A DNA stretch of 64,000 bases from Streptomyces neyagawaensis (GCF_023516595.1 NZ_JAMGBG010000027.1:62001-126000); one strand, 5' to 3'. Numbered from the stretch's first letter, positions 1 through 8,969 are shown. The notes: generated by a model from the letters alone, not told the origin. A program made the numbers and translations.

Positions 1-721
1 ACGGTGAACGAGTCCGGGGGCGAGCCGTCCGGACGTCGCCGGCGGGCCGAGCGTGGTGCGTTTCTCTCCCTTCGACAAGTACACCAATCCCCTGCGGCGC
101 GCATGTGGACCTAGGGAGGACAGGACGGGCGAGGATGCCGGAACGGTGACGTTTCCGGGTCAGAGTGGTTGGGGCACCGGAATCCCGGCGAGAACGATCA
201 TGGTCGTTCAGCAGGCGTGACCGGTCTGGCGCGGGGGTTCGGAGCTGGCGCCCTCAGGAGAGTCGCGGCGTCATACTCGGGGCGTTCCTCACCCGAGTGG
301 GCGGAAACGTCGTTCCCGATGTACCCGCCGCCGGCCTCCCAGGGGGTTCTCCTGGGAGAACGTGCACAGGTCGCTCATCTGCCGGAGTGGCACGCGCGGG
401 TCGGTGAACACCCGCGCGCCGCACGGCAGTTGCCGAGCCGTACGCCGGGGGCACGGGGCGCGCTCTCACGCGCCCCGTGTGAATCGAACGCACACGCCGG
501 TGTCACGCGCGCGCTCCCAGCGCACGCCCTGGCGTAGTCCACTGGAGGACAGGTCCGCATGGGATGACGGCTCCCGCGCGGATGGGCCGCCGGCCTCCCA
601 ATCCCCGCCCTCGGCCGGCGGCCCCGCCCAGGTTCACAGGATTGCAACACGCGTTCCCACTATGCGGACAATTGCCGACGTGACCTCGACAAACGGGTCG
701 TGGCGCTGTCAGTCTCCCGCC
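1..721. other. No gene recognised
   Basis: GC-rich sequence upstream of the ABC importer. Several frames are open on both strands, but none gives a recognisable protein. The first ~110 bases could hold the end of a gene or the promoter of a divergent gene lying outside the window. I see no tRNA, clear promoter pair or terminator. Confidence 0.4.
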
Positions 722-1621
722 ATGCGTCCTGCCCTTCGAGCCCCGCGCCCGTCCCGTCGCACCGTCTCCGCCGCCACCGTCGCCCTGTTCGCCACGGTCG
801 CGGTCGGGTGCGCCCCGCAGCCGGAGGAGGACCCGTCCGGCAAAGCCTCCGCCTCGGCGACCGGAGCGTCGTGCGCCAAGGGCGAGTTGCGCACCGAGGC
901 GTCCGGGAAGCTGACCGTCGCCACCGACTCCCCCGCGTACGAGCCCTGGTTCAAGGACGACGACCCGAAGAACGGCGAGGGCTTCGAGTCGGCGGTCGCG
1001 TACGCCGTGGCGAAGCAGCTCGGCTACGACAAGGCGGACGTCGTCTGGCAGTCCGTGCCCTTCAACAAGGCGTACGCGCCGGGTGAGAAGACCTTCGACT
1101 TCGACATCAACCAGGTGTCCGTCAGCGACGAGCGCAAGAAGGCCGTGGACTTCTCGTCCGGTTACTACGACGTGCGCCAGGCCGTCATCGCCCTCAAGGG
1201 CTCCAAGGCCGCGAAGGCGAAGAGCATCGCCGACCTCAAGGGCCTCCACCTGGGCGCCCAGGTCGGCACGACCAGCCTCGACTACATCGACGACGTGGTG
1301 AAGCCCGGCCAGGACCCCGCCGCCTACGCCAAGAACGACCAGGCCAAGTCCGCGCTGAAGAACGGCCAGATCGACGCGATCGTCGTCGACCTGCCGACCG
1401 CGTTCTACATCACCGCCGCCGAGGTGACGGACGCGACGATCGTCGGCCAGTTCGAGAACAAGGGCGGCACCCCTGAGCAGTTCGGCCTGGTCCTCGACAA
1501 GGGCAGCGCCCTGACGCCGTGCGTGACGGCGGCCGTGGACGCGCTGCGCGAGGACGGCACCCTGGCGAAGATCGAGCAGAAGTGGCTCTCCGACGCCATC
1601 GACGCCCCGGTACTCAAGTGA
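722..1621 (+). CDS. Amino-acid ABC transporter substrate-binding lipoprotein
   Basis: An extracytoplasmic solute-binding protein (family 3 type, polar amino acids) that should deliver substrate to the permease and ATPase encoded directly downstream. The N-terminus has an Arg-rich n-region, a hydrophobic stretch and a lipobox-like AVGC ending at Cys30, followed by a Ser/Ala/Gly linker, so it is probably a lipoprotein. The mature part contains a typical TVATDSPAYEPWF start, an NQVSVSDERKKAVDFS segment and a C-terminal EDGTLAKIEQKW motif, all usual in this family. The start at 722 gives a compact signal peptide; an upstream ATG at 662 is possible. Its stop overlaps the next gene's GTG. The substrate (glutamate, glutamine or another) cannot be read from the sequence. 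Confidence 0.9.
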   Translation: MRPALRAPRPSRRTVSAATVALFATVAVGCAPQPEEDPSGKASASATGASCAKGELRTEASGKLTVATDSPAYEPWFKDDDPKNGEGFESAVAYAVAKQLGYDKADVVWQSVPFNKAYAPGEKTFDFDINQVSVSDERKKAVDFSSGYYDVRQAVIALKGSKAAKAKSIADLKGLHLGAQVGTTSLDYIDDVVKPGQDPAAYAKNDQAKSALKNGQIDAIVVDLPTAFYITAAEVTDATIVGQFENKGGTPEQFGLVLDKGSALTPCVTAAVDALREDGTLAKIEQKWLSDAIDAPVLK

Positions 1622-2535
1622 CCGTCGTGAAGGAGGAGCCGGGCCGGGACGGCGCGGACGACGACGGCGGCATGCCCGGCGGGGACGACGGCTACGTCCC
1701 CTCCGCGCGACGGCTCGACCGGGAGCGGTACAAACGCGCCCGGTCCCGGCGCGCCACGGGCATCGCCGCCCTGTCGACCCTCGTCACGGCCGTCGTCCTC
1801 TACGTGGTCGTCGTCAACGCGCCCGGCTGGCCGCGCACCAAGGAGACGTTCTTCAGCGCGCAGTACGCGCGCGAGGCGCTGCCCGAGGTGCTCGAAGGGC
1901 TCTGGCTCAATGTGCGGCTGCTGCTGGTGTGCGGTGCCGCCGTGCTCGTCCTCGGCATGCTCATCGCCATCGCACGGACCCTGCGCGGCCCGGTGTTCTT
2001 CCCGGTGCGGGCGCTGGCCGCCGCGTACACCGACTTCTTCCGCGGTCTCCCGCTGATCATCAACCTGATGATCGTCGTCCTCGGGGTCCCGGCGCTCCGC
2101 CTCCAGGGCGTGACCGTCGACCCGGTCCTGCTCGGCGGCACCGCGCTGACCCTGACGTACTCGGCGTACGTCGCCGAGGTGTTCCGCGCCGGCATCGAGT
2201 CCGTGCACCCCTCGCAGCGCGCGGCGGCCCGCTCGCTGGGCCTCACCAACCGGCAGGCGCTGCGGCACGTCGTCCTGCCCCAGGCGGTGCGCCGTCAGGT
2301 GCCGCCGCTCCTCAACGACCTGGTGTCGCTCCAGAAGGACACCGGTCTGGTGTCGATCGGCGGTGCGATCGACGCGGTGCGCGCCGCCGACATCATCGCG
2401 GGCCGCAGCCTCAACTACACGCCGTACATCGTCGCGGGACTGGTCTTCGTCGCCCTGACCATCCCGATGACCCGCCTCACCGACTGGGTCACGGCCCGGA
2501 TGGACCGGCGGCGGGCCCAGGGAGGCACGATATGA
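1618..2535 (+). CDS. Amino-acid ABC transporter permease
   Basis: The inner-membrane permease of the polar amino-acid importer (HisMQ/GlnP type). It has a ~45-residue charged cytoplasmic N-terminus, a first membrane segment around residues 47-67, then a canonical block containing FFRGLPLIINL and the EAA loop (AARSLGLTNRQALRHVVLPQA) that docks on the ATPase. The GTG start overlaps the binding-protein stop by 4 bases (GTGA), which implies translational coupling. The end overlaps the ATPase start in the same way. Only one permease is present, so the channel is probably a homodimer. Confidence 0.92.
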   Translation: MTVVKEEPGRDGADDDGGMPGGDDGYVPSARRLDRERYKRARSRRATGIAALSTLVTAVVLYVVVVNAPGWPRTKETFFSAQYAREALPEVLEGLWLNVRLLLVCGAAVLVLGMLIAIARTLRGPVFFPVRALAAAYTDFFRGLPLIINLMIVVLGVPALRLQGVTVDPVLLGGTALTLTYSAYVAEVFRAGIESVHPSQRAAARSLGLTNRQALRHVVLPQAVRRQVPPLLNDLVSLQKDTGLVSIGGAIDAVRAADIIAGRSLNYTPYIVAGLVFVALTIPMTRLTDWVTARMDRRRAQGGTI

Positions 2536-3329
2536 GCGACGCTCCCAAGGCGGTCGAAGTGTCCGGGCTGCCCGAGCTGCCCGACGCCCCCGTGCTGCGG
2601 ATGGAGTCCGTCCGCAAGACCTTCGGCGGTGCGCCCGTTCTGCGCGACGTCGACCTGGAGGTCGCCCCGCACACCGTGACGGCGCTGATCGGCGCCTCCG
2701 GGTCCGGCAAGTCGACGCTGCTGCGCTGCGCCAACCTGCTGGAGGAGATCGACGACGGGGCGATCTGGCTGGACGGCGAGGAGATCACCGACCCACGGGT
2801 GGACCAGGACACGGTACGGCGCCGTATCGGTGTGGTCTTCCAGTCGTACAACCTGTTCCCGCACATGACCGTCCTGGAGAACATCACCCTCGCCCCACGC
2901 CGGGTGCACGGTGTGGGCCGGGCGGAGGCGGAGGAGCGGGCCCGTGAGCTGCTCGACCGGCTGGGGCTCGGCGCCAGGGCGGGCGAGTACCCGGACCGGC
3001 TGAGCGGCGGGCAGCAACAACGCGTGGCGATCGTCCGCGCGTTGGCCGTACGGCCCCGGCTGCTGCTCCTGGACGAGATCACCGCCGCCCTCGACCCGGA
3101 GCTCGTGGGCGAGGTGCTCACCGTCGTCAGGGACCTGAAGGACGAGGGCATGACCATGGTCCTCGCCACGCACGAGATGGGCTTCGCCCGCGATGTCGCC
3201 GACCAGGTCTGCTTCCTGGACGGCGGGGTGGTGCTGGAGCGCGGGACCGCCGAGGAGATCTTCGGCGACCCGCGGCAGGAGCGCACCCGGCGCTTCCTGC
3301 GGCGGATCGTGGAGTCGGGCCGCCTGTGA
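2532..3329 (+). CDS. Amino-acid ABC transporter ATP-binding protein
   Basis: The ATPase of the importer (GlnQ/HisP class). Walker A is GASGSGKST at residues 54-62. It also has a Q-loop in VVFQSYNLFPHMTVLEN, the signature LSGGQQQRVAIVRAL, Walker B LLLLDEITAALDP and the switch His in ATHEMGFARDVAD. At 265 residues it has the normal family length with a short N-terminal extension. The start overlaps the permease stop (ATGA). The binding protein, permease and ATPase form a single operon. Confidence 0.95.
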   Translation: MSDAPKAVEVSGLPELPDAPVLRMESVRKTFGGAPVLRDVDLEVAPHTVTALIGASGSGKSTLLRCANLLEEIDDGAIWLDGEEITDPRVDQDTVRRRIGVVFQSYNLFPHMTVLENITLAPRRVHGVGRAEAEERARELLDRLGLGARAGEYPDRLSGGQQQRVAIVRALAVRPRLLLLDEITAALDPELVGEVLTVVRDLKDEGMTMVLATHEMGFARDVADQVCFLDGGVVLERGTAEEIFGDPRQERTRRFLRRIVESGRL

Positions 3330-3396
3330 GGTGATGACTCGTGGCGTCGGGCCCGCGGTGAGGCGGGGGTCGCCGTCCTCGACGGACGCGCGGTCG

Positions 3397-3870
3397 TCAG
3401 GCGTCGGCCTTCCCCGCGCCCACCAGCGCGGCCACCCGCTCCACGCCGAACACATAGCCCTGCACCCCGCAGCCGGCGATGACACCGTCGGCGCGCAGCG
3501 AGACGTACGAGTGGTGCCGGAACGTCTCCCGCTGGTGGATGTTGGAGATGTGCACCTCCAGTACGGGCAGGCCGTCACAGGTGTTGAGGGCGTCCAGGAT
3601 CGCCACGGAGGTGTGCGAGTAGGCGCCGGGGTTGATGACGATCCCGCAGTGGTTCAGCCGTGCCTCGTGGATCCAGTCGACCAGCTCGCCCTCGTGGTTG
3701 GACTGCCGGAGGTCGACCGTGCCGCCGTGCGCGGCCGCGGCCTTGGCGCACATGGCCTCCACGTCGGCGAGCGTGTCGGAACCGTAGATCTCGGGCTGCC
3801 GCTGGCCCAGCAGGTTCAGGTTGGGCCCGTTGAGGATCATGATCGGGGCGTTGGCGAGGCTGCGGGGCAC
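3397..3870 (-). CDS. aroQ: Type II 3-dehydroquinate dehydratase
   Basis: Converts 3-dehydroquinate to 3-dehydroshikimate in the shikimate pathway or quinate catabolism; cytoplasmic, normally a dodecamer. The type II fingerprint [17 protein letters not shown] carries the catalytic Arg24 and Tyr29. [13 protein letters not shown] and the HISN segment carry the Asn/His active-site residues. I chose the GTG at 3870 because a GGAGG lies six bases upstream and it gives 157 residues, the usual size. A longer open frame upstream adds a non-family N-terminus. It stands alone between two unrelated plus-strand units, so its pathway assignment rests on family identity. Confidence 0.95.
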   Translation of the reverse strand: MPRSLANAPIMILNGPNLNLLGQRQPEIYGSDTLADVEAMCAKAAAAHGGTVDLRQSNHEGELVDWIHEARLNHCGIVINPGAYSHTSVAILDALNTCDGLPVLEVHISNIHQRETFRHHSYVSLRADGVIAGCGVQGYVFGVERVAALVGAGKADA

Positions 3871-3970
3871 GGTTCCTCCGGTCCGTTCGGGTGGGCGGCC
3901 CGCCGGGGCCGCTGCTCGGACCCGGTTTATCACGATGCGACGCCCTGGTGAGAGGCCCTAGCCTCCCGTC

Positions 3971-5017
3971 ATGACCATGCCCATGCATCCCCCCAAGCCG
4001 TCGCCCGGCGACCACGTGGCCGTCGTCTCACCCGGCGCCGGTCTGCCCGGACTGTTCCCTCGGCCCTTCGAACTCGGACTGGAGCGGCTGCGGAAGGAGT
4101 ACGGACTCGAACCGGTCGAGTACCCGACGACCCGAAGGATGGGTTCGACACCTCGGGAACGGGCCGACGACGTCCACGCGGCCTTCGCGGACCCGGACGT
4201 CAAGGCGGTGTTCACCTCCATCGGCGGCGACGATCAGATCACCGTCCTGCCGCTGCTGGACCGGGAGTTGATCCGGGCCAACCCCAAGCCGTTCTTCGGG
4301 GTCAGCGACAACACCAACCTGCTGGCCTTCCTGTACAACGCCGGGATCGTCGGCTACCACGGCGGGACCGTGATGACCGCGCTGGGCAGGCCCGGCGCCC
4401 TGCACGCGGTGACCGCCGAGTCGCTGCGCGCCGCGCTGTTCACCTCGGGGCCGTACGAACTGCGGCCCGCCGAGCGCTTCAACGACATCGAGCGCGACTG
4501 GGCGGACCCGGCGACCTTCGACGCGGAGCCGGGGAGCCGGCCCGGCGCCGGATGGACCTGGGTGAACGCCGACCGGGTGGTGGAGGGCCGCAGTTGGGGC
4601 GGCTGTCTGGAGATCCTGGGCTGGCTGCTGATGGCCGACCGCGAGGTGCCGCACGACCTGTCCGTCTTCGACGGGGGCGTGCTCTTCCTGGAGACCTCGG
4701 AGGAACTGCCCAGCGGCGAGGAGGTCTTCCGGACGCTGCGGAACATGGGTGAGCGCGGGCTGCTCGGGCGCTTCTCCGCGCTCCTGATGGGCCGCCCCAA
4801 GACCTGGTCCTTCGAGAAGCCCAACAGCCCCGAGGAAGCGGAGCGTTACGCCTCCGGCCAGCGGGAGGCGGTGCTGCGTGCGATGCGGGTGTACGCCCCG
4901 GACACCACGATCGTCTTCGACGTGGACCTCGGGCACACCGATCCGCAGGTCGTCATGCCGTACGGCGGTGCGGTCAGGGTCGACGGTCCCGCCCGGCGCA
5001 TCACCGTGAGCTACTGA
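3971..5017 (+). CDS. S66 family peptidase (LD-carboxypeptidase / MccF-like)
   Basis: A serine peptidase of the LD-carboxypeptidase family, which trims D-Ala from muropeptides or, in MccF-type members, cleaves amide bonds in toxic aminoacyl nucleotides. The nucleophile is Ser112 in FFGVSDNTNL, preceded by the TSIGGDDQ block. The C-terminal Glu/His parts appear as EELPSGEE and DLGHTDPQVVMPYG. There is no signal peptide, so the enzyme is cytoplasmic. At 348 residues it is slightly longer than E. coli LdcA and closer to the MccF-like branch. No microcin-like peptide is visible nearby, so either muropeptide recycling or detoxification is possible. Confidence 0.85.
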   Translation: MTMPMHPPKPSPGDHVAVVSPGAGLPGLFPRPFELGLERLRKEYGLEPVEYPTTRRMGSTPRERADDVHAAFADPDVKAVFTSIGGDDQITVLPLLDRELIRANPKPFFGVSDNTNLLAFLYNAGIVGYHGGTVMTALGRPGALHAVTAESLRAALFTSGPYELRPAERFNDIERDWADPATFDAEPGSRPGAGWTWVNADRVVEGRSWGGCLEILGWLLMADREVPHDLSVFDGGVLFLETSEELPSGEEVFRTLRNMGERGLLGRFSALLMGRPKTWSFEKPNSPEEAERYASGQREAVLRAMRVYAPDTTIVFDVDLGHTDPQVVMPYGGAVRVDGPARRITVSY

Positions 5018-5139
5018 CCTCGGTTGACGCCACCCGGGACGCAGCACGTCGCGCGGGCCTCCGCACGCCCCCGTAACCAGGTGTCACGGCGGGTAGTTGA
5101 CGCTGCATGCACAGTGCACGCAACGGAGGACCACCCTCC

Positions 5140-6417
5140 ATGCCGCGACTCGCGGCCGCCTCGCTCGCCGGGACAGCCATCGAGTTCTACGACTTCTTCG
5201 TCTACGGGACGGCGGCGGCCCTCGTCCTGGGGCCGTTGTTCTTCCCGACGTTCTCGCCGCTGGCGGGCACCCTCGCGGCCTTCGCGACGTTCGGGGTCGG
5301 CTTCGTGGCCCGGCCGCTGGGCTCCGTGCTCTTCGGGCACATCGGGGACCGGCACGGGCGGCGCCCGGTCCTCGTCGCGTCCCTGCTGCTGACCGGGGGC
5401 GCGACCGTCGCCGTCGGCTGCGTCCCCACCTTCGACTCGATCGGTGTCACCGCCCCCTTCCTCCTGCTCGTCCTGCGCTTCCTGCAAGGGCTCGGGCTGG
5501 GCGGGGAGTGGGGCGGGGCGGTGCTGCTGACGGCGGAGCACGCGCCGGCCGAGCGGCGCGGGCTGTGGTCGAGCTTCCCGCAGGTCGGCCCCGCGGTGGG
5601 CTTCCTGCTGGCCAACGGGGTGATGCTGGCGCTGGCGGCGACACTGACGGACGCCCAGTTCGCCTCCTGGGGATGGCGGGTGCCGTTCTGGGCGGCGGGC
5701 GTCCTGGCCGTGGCCGGGCTGTGGCTGCGTGCGTCGCTCGTGGAGAGCCCGCGGTTCCTGGAGATCGACGACCACGCGCGCGTGCCGCTCGCCGAGGTGG
5801 TGCGCGACCACTGGCGGCTCGTCCTGCTGACGGCCGGGGCGCTCTCCGTCGGGTACGCGGTGTTCTACACGGTGACGACGTGGTCCCTCGCCTATGGGAC
5901 CGAGCGGCTCGGGGTGAGCCGTACCGTCATGCTGACGTGCGTCATGGGCGCCGTGGTCGTGAAGGGCGCCCTCACCCCGCTGGCGGCCCTGCTCGGCGAC
6001 CGATACGGACGGCGCCCCCTGTGCCTGGCTGGGTGCGCCGCCACCGTGCTGTGGATGTTCCCCCTGGTCGCACTGCTGTCGACCGGCGAGCCCCTGCTCA
6101 TGTTCCTCGGCTTCCTGGTGGCGATGCTCGCGTTCGTCACGATGTTCGCCGTCATCGCCGCGTATCTCCCGGAGCTGTACGAGCCCCGGGTGCGCTGCAC
6201 GGGAGCCGCCGTGGGCTACAACCTCGGCGGGGTTCTCGGCGGTGCCCTCACCCCGATCGTGGCCACCGCCGTGTCCCAGGGCGGCCGGGTGCCCTGGGGG
6301 GTCGGCGCCTATCTGACGGGGATCGCCCTGCTGAGCCTCGGCTGCTTCGCGCTGCTGCCGGAGACCCGGCCGGTCCCGAGGGCCACGACGGAGGCGGCGG
6401 AGGCCACGGCGGGGTGA
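5140..6417 (+). CDS. MFS transporter, metabolite:H+ symporter (MHS) type
   Basis: A 12-TM major facilitator of the metabolite:H+ symporter branch (ShiA/KgtP/ProP relatives). The hallmark start of TM1 reads GTAIEFYDFFVYGTAAAL. The loop 2-3 motif appears as GHIGDRHGRRPVL and the equivalent second-half motif as LLGDRYGRRPLCLAG. I prefer the ATG at 5140, about ten bases after a GGAGG; an in-frame ATG at 5107 has no ribosome site. The substrate is unknown; shikimate, alpha-ketoglutarate and osmolytes are typical. The gene is monocistronic and convergent with the antiporter downstream. Confidence 0.88.
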   Translation: MPRLAAASLAGTAIEFYDFFVYGTAAALVLGPLFFPTFSPLAGTLAAFATFGVGFVARPLGSVLFGHIGDRHGRRPVLVASLLLTGGATVAVGCVPTFDSIGVTAPFLLLVLRFLQGLGLGGEWGGAVLLTAEHAPAERRGLWSSFPQVGPAVGFLLANGVMLALAATLTDAQFASWGWRVPFWAAGVLAVAGLWLRASLVESPRFLEIDDHARVPLAEVVRDHWRLVLLTAGALSVGYAVFYTVTTWSLAYGTERLGVSRTVMLTCVMGAVVVKGALTPLAALLGDRYGRRPLCLAGCAATVLWMFPLVALLSTGEPLLMFLGFLVAMLAFVTMFAVIAAYLPELYEPRVRCTGAAVGYNLGGVLGGALTPIVATAVSQGGRVPWGVGAYLTGIALLSLGCFALLPETRPVPRATTEAAEATAG

Positions 6418-6467
6418 GCCGACGGGGGTGCTGGGGGCGTCCCTGCCAGCGGTCGGGGGCGCCCGGT

Positions 6468-7568
6468 CTACGGGGTCACCGCGAGTTCCAGGTACGCCGC
6501 GAAGATCACGAGGTGCACCCCGCCCTGGAGCGGCGTCGCCCGCCCCGGCACCACCGTCAGCGAGGCCACCACGACGGTCAGGGCGAGCAGCACCATATGG
6601 GTCGCGCCGAGGCCGAGGACAAGGGGACCGGAGAGCCAGAGCGAGGCCAGGGCCACCGCCGGGATGGTCAGGCCGATGCTCGCCATCGCGGATCCGAGGG
6701 CGAGGTTGAGGCTGGTCTGGACGCGGTCGCGGCGGGCGGCGCGCAGGGCGGCGATGGTCTCGGGGAGCAGCACGAGCAGGGCGATGACCACACCGACGAC
6801 GGCGTGCGGCAGCCCCGCGGCCTGCACACCGGACTCGATGGTCGGCGAGACGCCCTTGGCGAGGCCGACCACTCCGACGAGCGCGAGGCCGAGCAGTCCG
6901 AGGCTGACGGCGGCGGTACGGGCGGTCGGCGCCTCGGCGTGGTCGTCGGAGGTGATCACCTCGCCCTGCCGGGTGATCGGCAGGAAGTAGTCCCGGTGGC
7001 GCATGGTCTGGGTCGCCACGAAGAGGCCGTAGAGCAGCAGTGACGCCAGGGCCGCGAAGGTGAGCTGAGCCGTGGAGAACTCCGGGCCGGGCTTGGTCGT
7101 GGTGAAGGTGGGCAGCACCAGGCTGAGCGTGGCGAGGGTCGCGACCGTGGCGAGGGCGGCGCCGGTGCCCTCCGGGTTGAAGACGGCGAGTCCGTGACGC
7201 AGTGAGCCGACGAGGAGGCACAGGCCGAGGATGCCGTTGCAGGTGATCATCACCGCCGCGAAGACGGTGTCCCGGGCGAGGGTGGAACTCTTGTCGCCGC
7301 CGTCGGCCATGAGCGTGACGATCAGCGCCACCTCGATGATCGTCACCGCGACCGCGAGGACCAGCGATCCGAACGGTTCGCCGACGCGGTGGGCGACGAC
7401 CTCGGCGTGGTGGACGGCGGAGAGGACGGCCCCCGCGAGCACCAGCGTGACCACGGCGACGAGCACCCCGGGCAGATCACGCCCCCAGGTCAGAACGAGC
7501 AGGACGACCGCGGCCACCGGGACGGCGGCGGTCCATCGCGCCGTGAGCGACCGGAGTCGAGCGAGCAT
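6468..7568 (-). CDS. CaCA-family cation/proton antiporter (ChaA-like)
   Basis: A polytopic membrane exchanger of the Ca2+:cation antiporter superfamily, of the ChaA or y4hA ionic-transporter type. Two similar halves carry the acidic alpha-repeats: VAVTIIEVALIVTLM in the first half and LLVLLPETIAALRAARRDRVQTSLNLALGSA (positions about 265-295) in the second. There are about 11 hydrophobic segments and no N-terminal signal peptide. It probably expels Ca2+, Mn2+, Na+ or K+ in exchange for protons. The gene lies in the same direction downstream of terC, separated by a very stable hairpin that ends about 20 bases before this start. Metal export would fit both neighbours. Confidence 0.85.
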   Translation of the reverse strand: MLARLRSLTARWTAAVPVAAVVLLVLTWGRDLPGVLVAVVTLVLAGAVLSAVHHAEVVAHRVGEPFGSLVLAVAVTIIEVALIVTLMADGGDKSSTLARDTVFAAVMITCNGILGLCLLVGSLRHGLAVFNPEGTGAALATVATLATLSLVLPTFTTTKPGPEFSTAQLTFAALASLLLYGLFVATQTMRHRDYFLPITRQGEVITSDDHAEAPTARTAAVSLGLLGLALVGVVGLAKGVSPTIESGVQAAGLPHAVVGVVIALLVLLPETIAALRAARRDRVQTSLNLALGSAMASIGLTIPAVALASLWLSGPLVLGLGATHMVLLALTVVVASLTVVPGRATPLQGGVHLVIFAAYLELAVTP

Positions 7569-7588
7569 GCGGTGATCCTTTCAGACGT

Positions 7589-7650
7589 GAAGGGGCCCCG
7601 CACACCGGTCGACGCCGTGGATGCGCGTCTTCGGTGGGCGGGGCCCCTTC
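7589..7650 (-). terminator. Strong GC hairpin between terC and the antiporter gene
   Basis: A perfect 13-bp inverted repeat (GAAGGGGCCCCGC and its complement, arms 7589-7601 and 7638-7650) with a further 5-bp inner stem. It lies past the terC stop and only about 20 bases before the antiporter start. No U-tract follows, as is common in Streptomyces. It can act as the terC terminator, or as an mRNA 3'-end stabiliser that separates expression of the two genes. Confidence 0.7.
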
Positions 7651-7679
7651 GATCGTTGCTGTGCTGTGCGGTGGCCGCG

Positions 7680-8678
7680 TCAGGCCTCGACGCTGTCCTT
7701 CTCGGCGCCTTCGCTCTTCGTCTCCGCCTCGGCCGCCGCCTGCTTCTTGGAAGCGCGGAGGCTGGTGATCGTGGTGACGATCAGGACCGAGACGATCACA
7801 CCGAGGGAGACCGGGATGGAGATCTCGGGTACATGGACGCCGGACTCGTGCAGCGCGTGCAGGACCAGCTTCACGCCGATGAAGCCGAGGATGACCGACA
7901 GCCCGTAGGACAGGTGGACCAGCTTCTTCAGCAGCCCGCCGATGAGGAAGTACAGCTGCCTCAGGCCCATCAGCGCGAACGCGTTGGCCGTGAAGACGAT
8001 GTACGGGTCCTGGGTCAGGCCGAAGATGGCCGGGATCGAGTCCAGGGCGAACAGGACGTCGGTGGTGCCGATCGCGAGCATCACGACGAGCATCGGCGTC
8101 ATGACGCGCTTGCCGTTCTGCTCGATCCAGAGCTTGGTGCCGTGGTAGCGGTCGGCGACACCGAAGCGCTTCTCGGCGGCCTTGAGGAGCTTGTTCTCCT
8201 CCCACTCCTCGTCCTCCTCGTCGGCCCTGGCCTCCTGGATCAGCTTCCAGGCGGTGTAGATCAGGAACGCGCCGAAGATGTAGAAGACCCAGGCGAAGCT
8301 GGCGAGGATCGCCGCGCCCGCGGCGATGAATATCGCACGGAGCACCAGGGCGATCAGCACACCGATCAGGAGCACCCGCTGCTGGTACTGCGAGGGCACC
8401 GCGAACTTCGCCATGATCAGGACGAAGACGAAGAGGTTGTCGACGCTCAGCGACTTCTCGGTGATGAAGCCGGCGAAGAACTCTCCGGCCGGCTGGCCAC
8501 CGGCGAAGACGAACAGTCCGAGTCCGAAGAGGCCGGCCAGGACGATCCAGACGACCGTCCAGATTCCGGCTTCCTTGATGGACACGTCATGGGGCTTGCG
8601 GCCGATGAAGAAGTCGACCGCGATGAGGGCGGCAAGGCCCACCACTGTCAGGACCCACAGGGTCGTGGAAACATCCAC
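7680..8678 (-). CDS. TerC family integral membrane protein (Alx-like metal exporter)
   Basis: A multi-span membrane protein of the TerC/Alx family, linked in other bacteria to Mn2+ efflux and tellurite or pH stress. About eight hydrophobic segments are visible. Membrane-embedded acidic signatures occur as EKSLSVDNLFVFVLIM and DVLFALDSIPAIFG, and a charged cytoplasmic loop (EARADEEDEEWEENK) separates the halves. I chose GTG 8678 because a GGAGG lies just upstream; this gives 332 residues starting VDVSTTLWVL. A conserved-looking yybP-ykoY-type leader precedes it, which supports Mn-dependent control. The TerD genes lie further upstream on the same strand. Confidence 0.9.
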   Translation of the reverse strand: MDVSTTLWVLTVVGLAALIAVDFFIGRKPHDVSIKEAGIWTVVWIVLAGLFGLGLFVFAGGQPAGEFFAGFITEKSLSVDNLFVFVLIMAKFAVPSQYQQRVLLIGVLIALVLRAIFIAAGAAILASFAWVFYIFGAFLIYTAWKLIQEARADEEDEEWEENKLLKAAEKRFGVADRYHGTKLWIEQNGKRVMTPMLVVMLAIGTTDVLFALDSIPAIFGLTQDPYIVFTANAFALMGLRQLYFLIGGLLKKLVHLSYGLSVILGFIGVKLVLHALHESGVHVPEISIPVSLGVIVSVLIVTTITSLRASKKQAAAEAETKSEGAEKDSVEA

Positions 8679-8723
8679 TGCGCCTCCGGCAGTACGTAAC
8701 GGCAAATTGCAGCGTCATCGCTA

Positions 8724-8851
8724 CCGGAGGTCTCTTCCACCCGGTCCTCCAAGGCGTTCCACAACGCCTGGTGTCGCCGGGCCGACGCCCCGGGATCTGT
8801 CTGATCCGTATTGACGGGTACGCCGCAGCAAGTAGGGAGTACTCCCCTCCG
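8724..8851 (-). ncRNA. Candidate yybP-ykoY (Mn2+) riboswitch in the terC leader
   Basis: The leader of terC carries CGGAGG followed by GGAGTA (8840-8851). About 110 bases later comes GAGA followed by CCTCCG (8725-8734). The two hexamers pair as a P1 helix, and the flanking GGAGTA and GAGA match the diagnostic internal-loop signature of the yybP-ykoY class, which senses Mn2+ and commonly controls terC/alx genes. The interior contains GC-rich stems (around 8745-8800) that could form the other arms. The element ends about 45 bases before the GTG start. I recognised it from the signature plus gene context; no covariance search was possible. Confidence 0.72.
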
Positions 8852-8882
8852 CTCATCAGAGCATACCCATTCACCAAGAATG

Positions 8883-8911
8883 GGTAAAGGGGTAGGCAAA
8901 GAAAGTATCAA
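8883..8911 (-). promoter_or_regulatory. Putative terC promoter
   Basis: A -35-like TTGATA (8906-8911) and a -10-like TTTACC (8883-8888) are 17 bp apart. They place transcription about 25-30 bases before the riboswitch P1 stem. A perfect 9-bp inverted repeat (8864-8886) overlaps the -10 and predicted start. Confidence 0.45.
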
Positions 8912-8969
8912 AACCGCAGGTCGGGGAGGCTTTACTAGGTCTTGATGCAGGTGCGGGCCGGGTCGGTGC

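Noticed and set aside
254..650. Small genes in the first 700 bases
   Set aside because: Several overlapping frames with no ribosome site, no domain and shadow-like Arg/Pro composition.
5011..7221. Long minus-strand frame antisense to the MFS gene
   Set aside because: Arg/His/Gln-rich shadow composition; the plus-strand MFS protein and the minus-strand antiporter in another frame explain the region.
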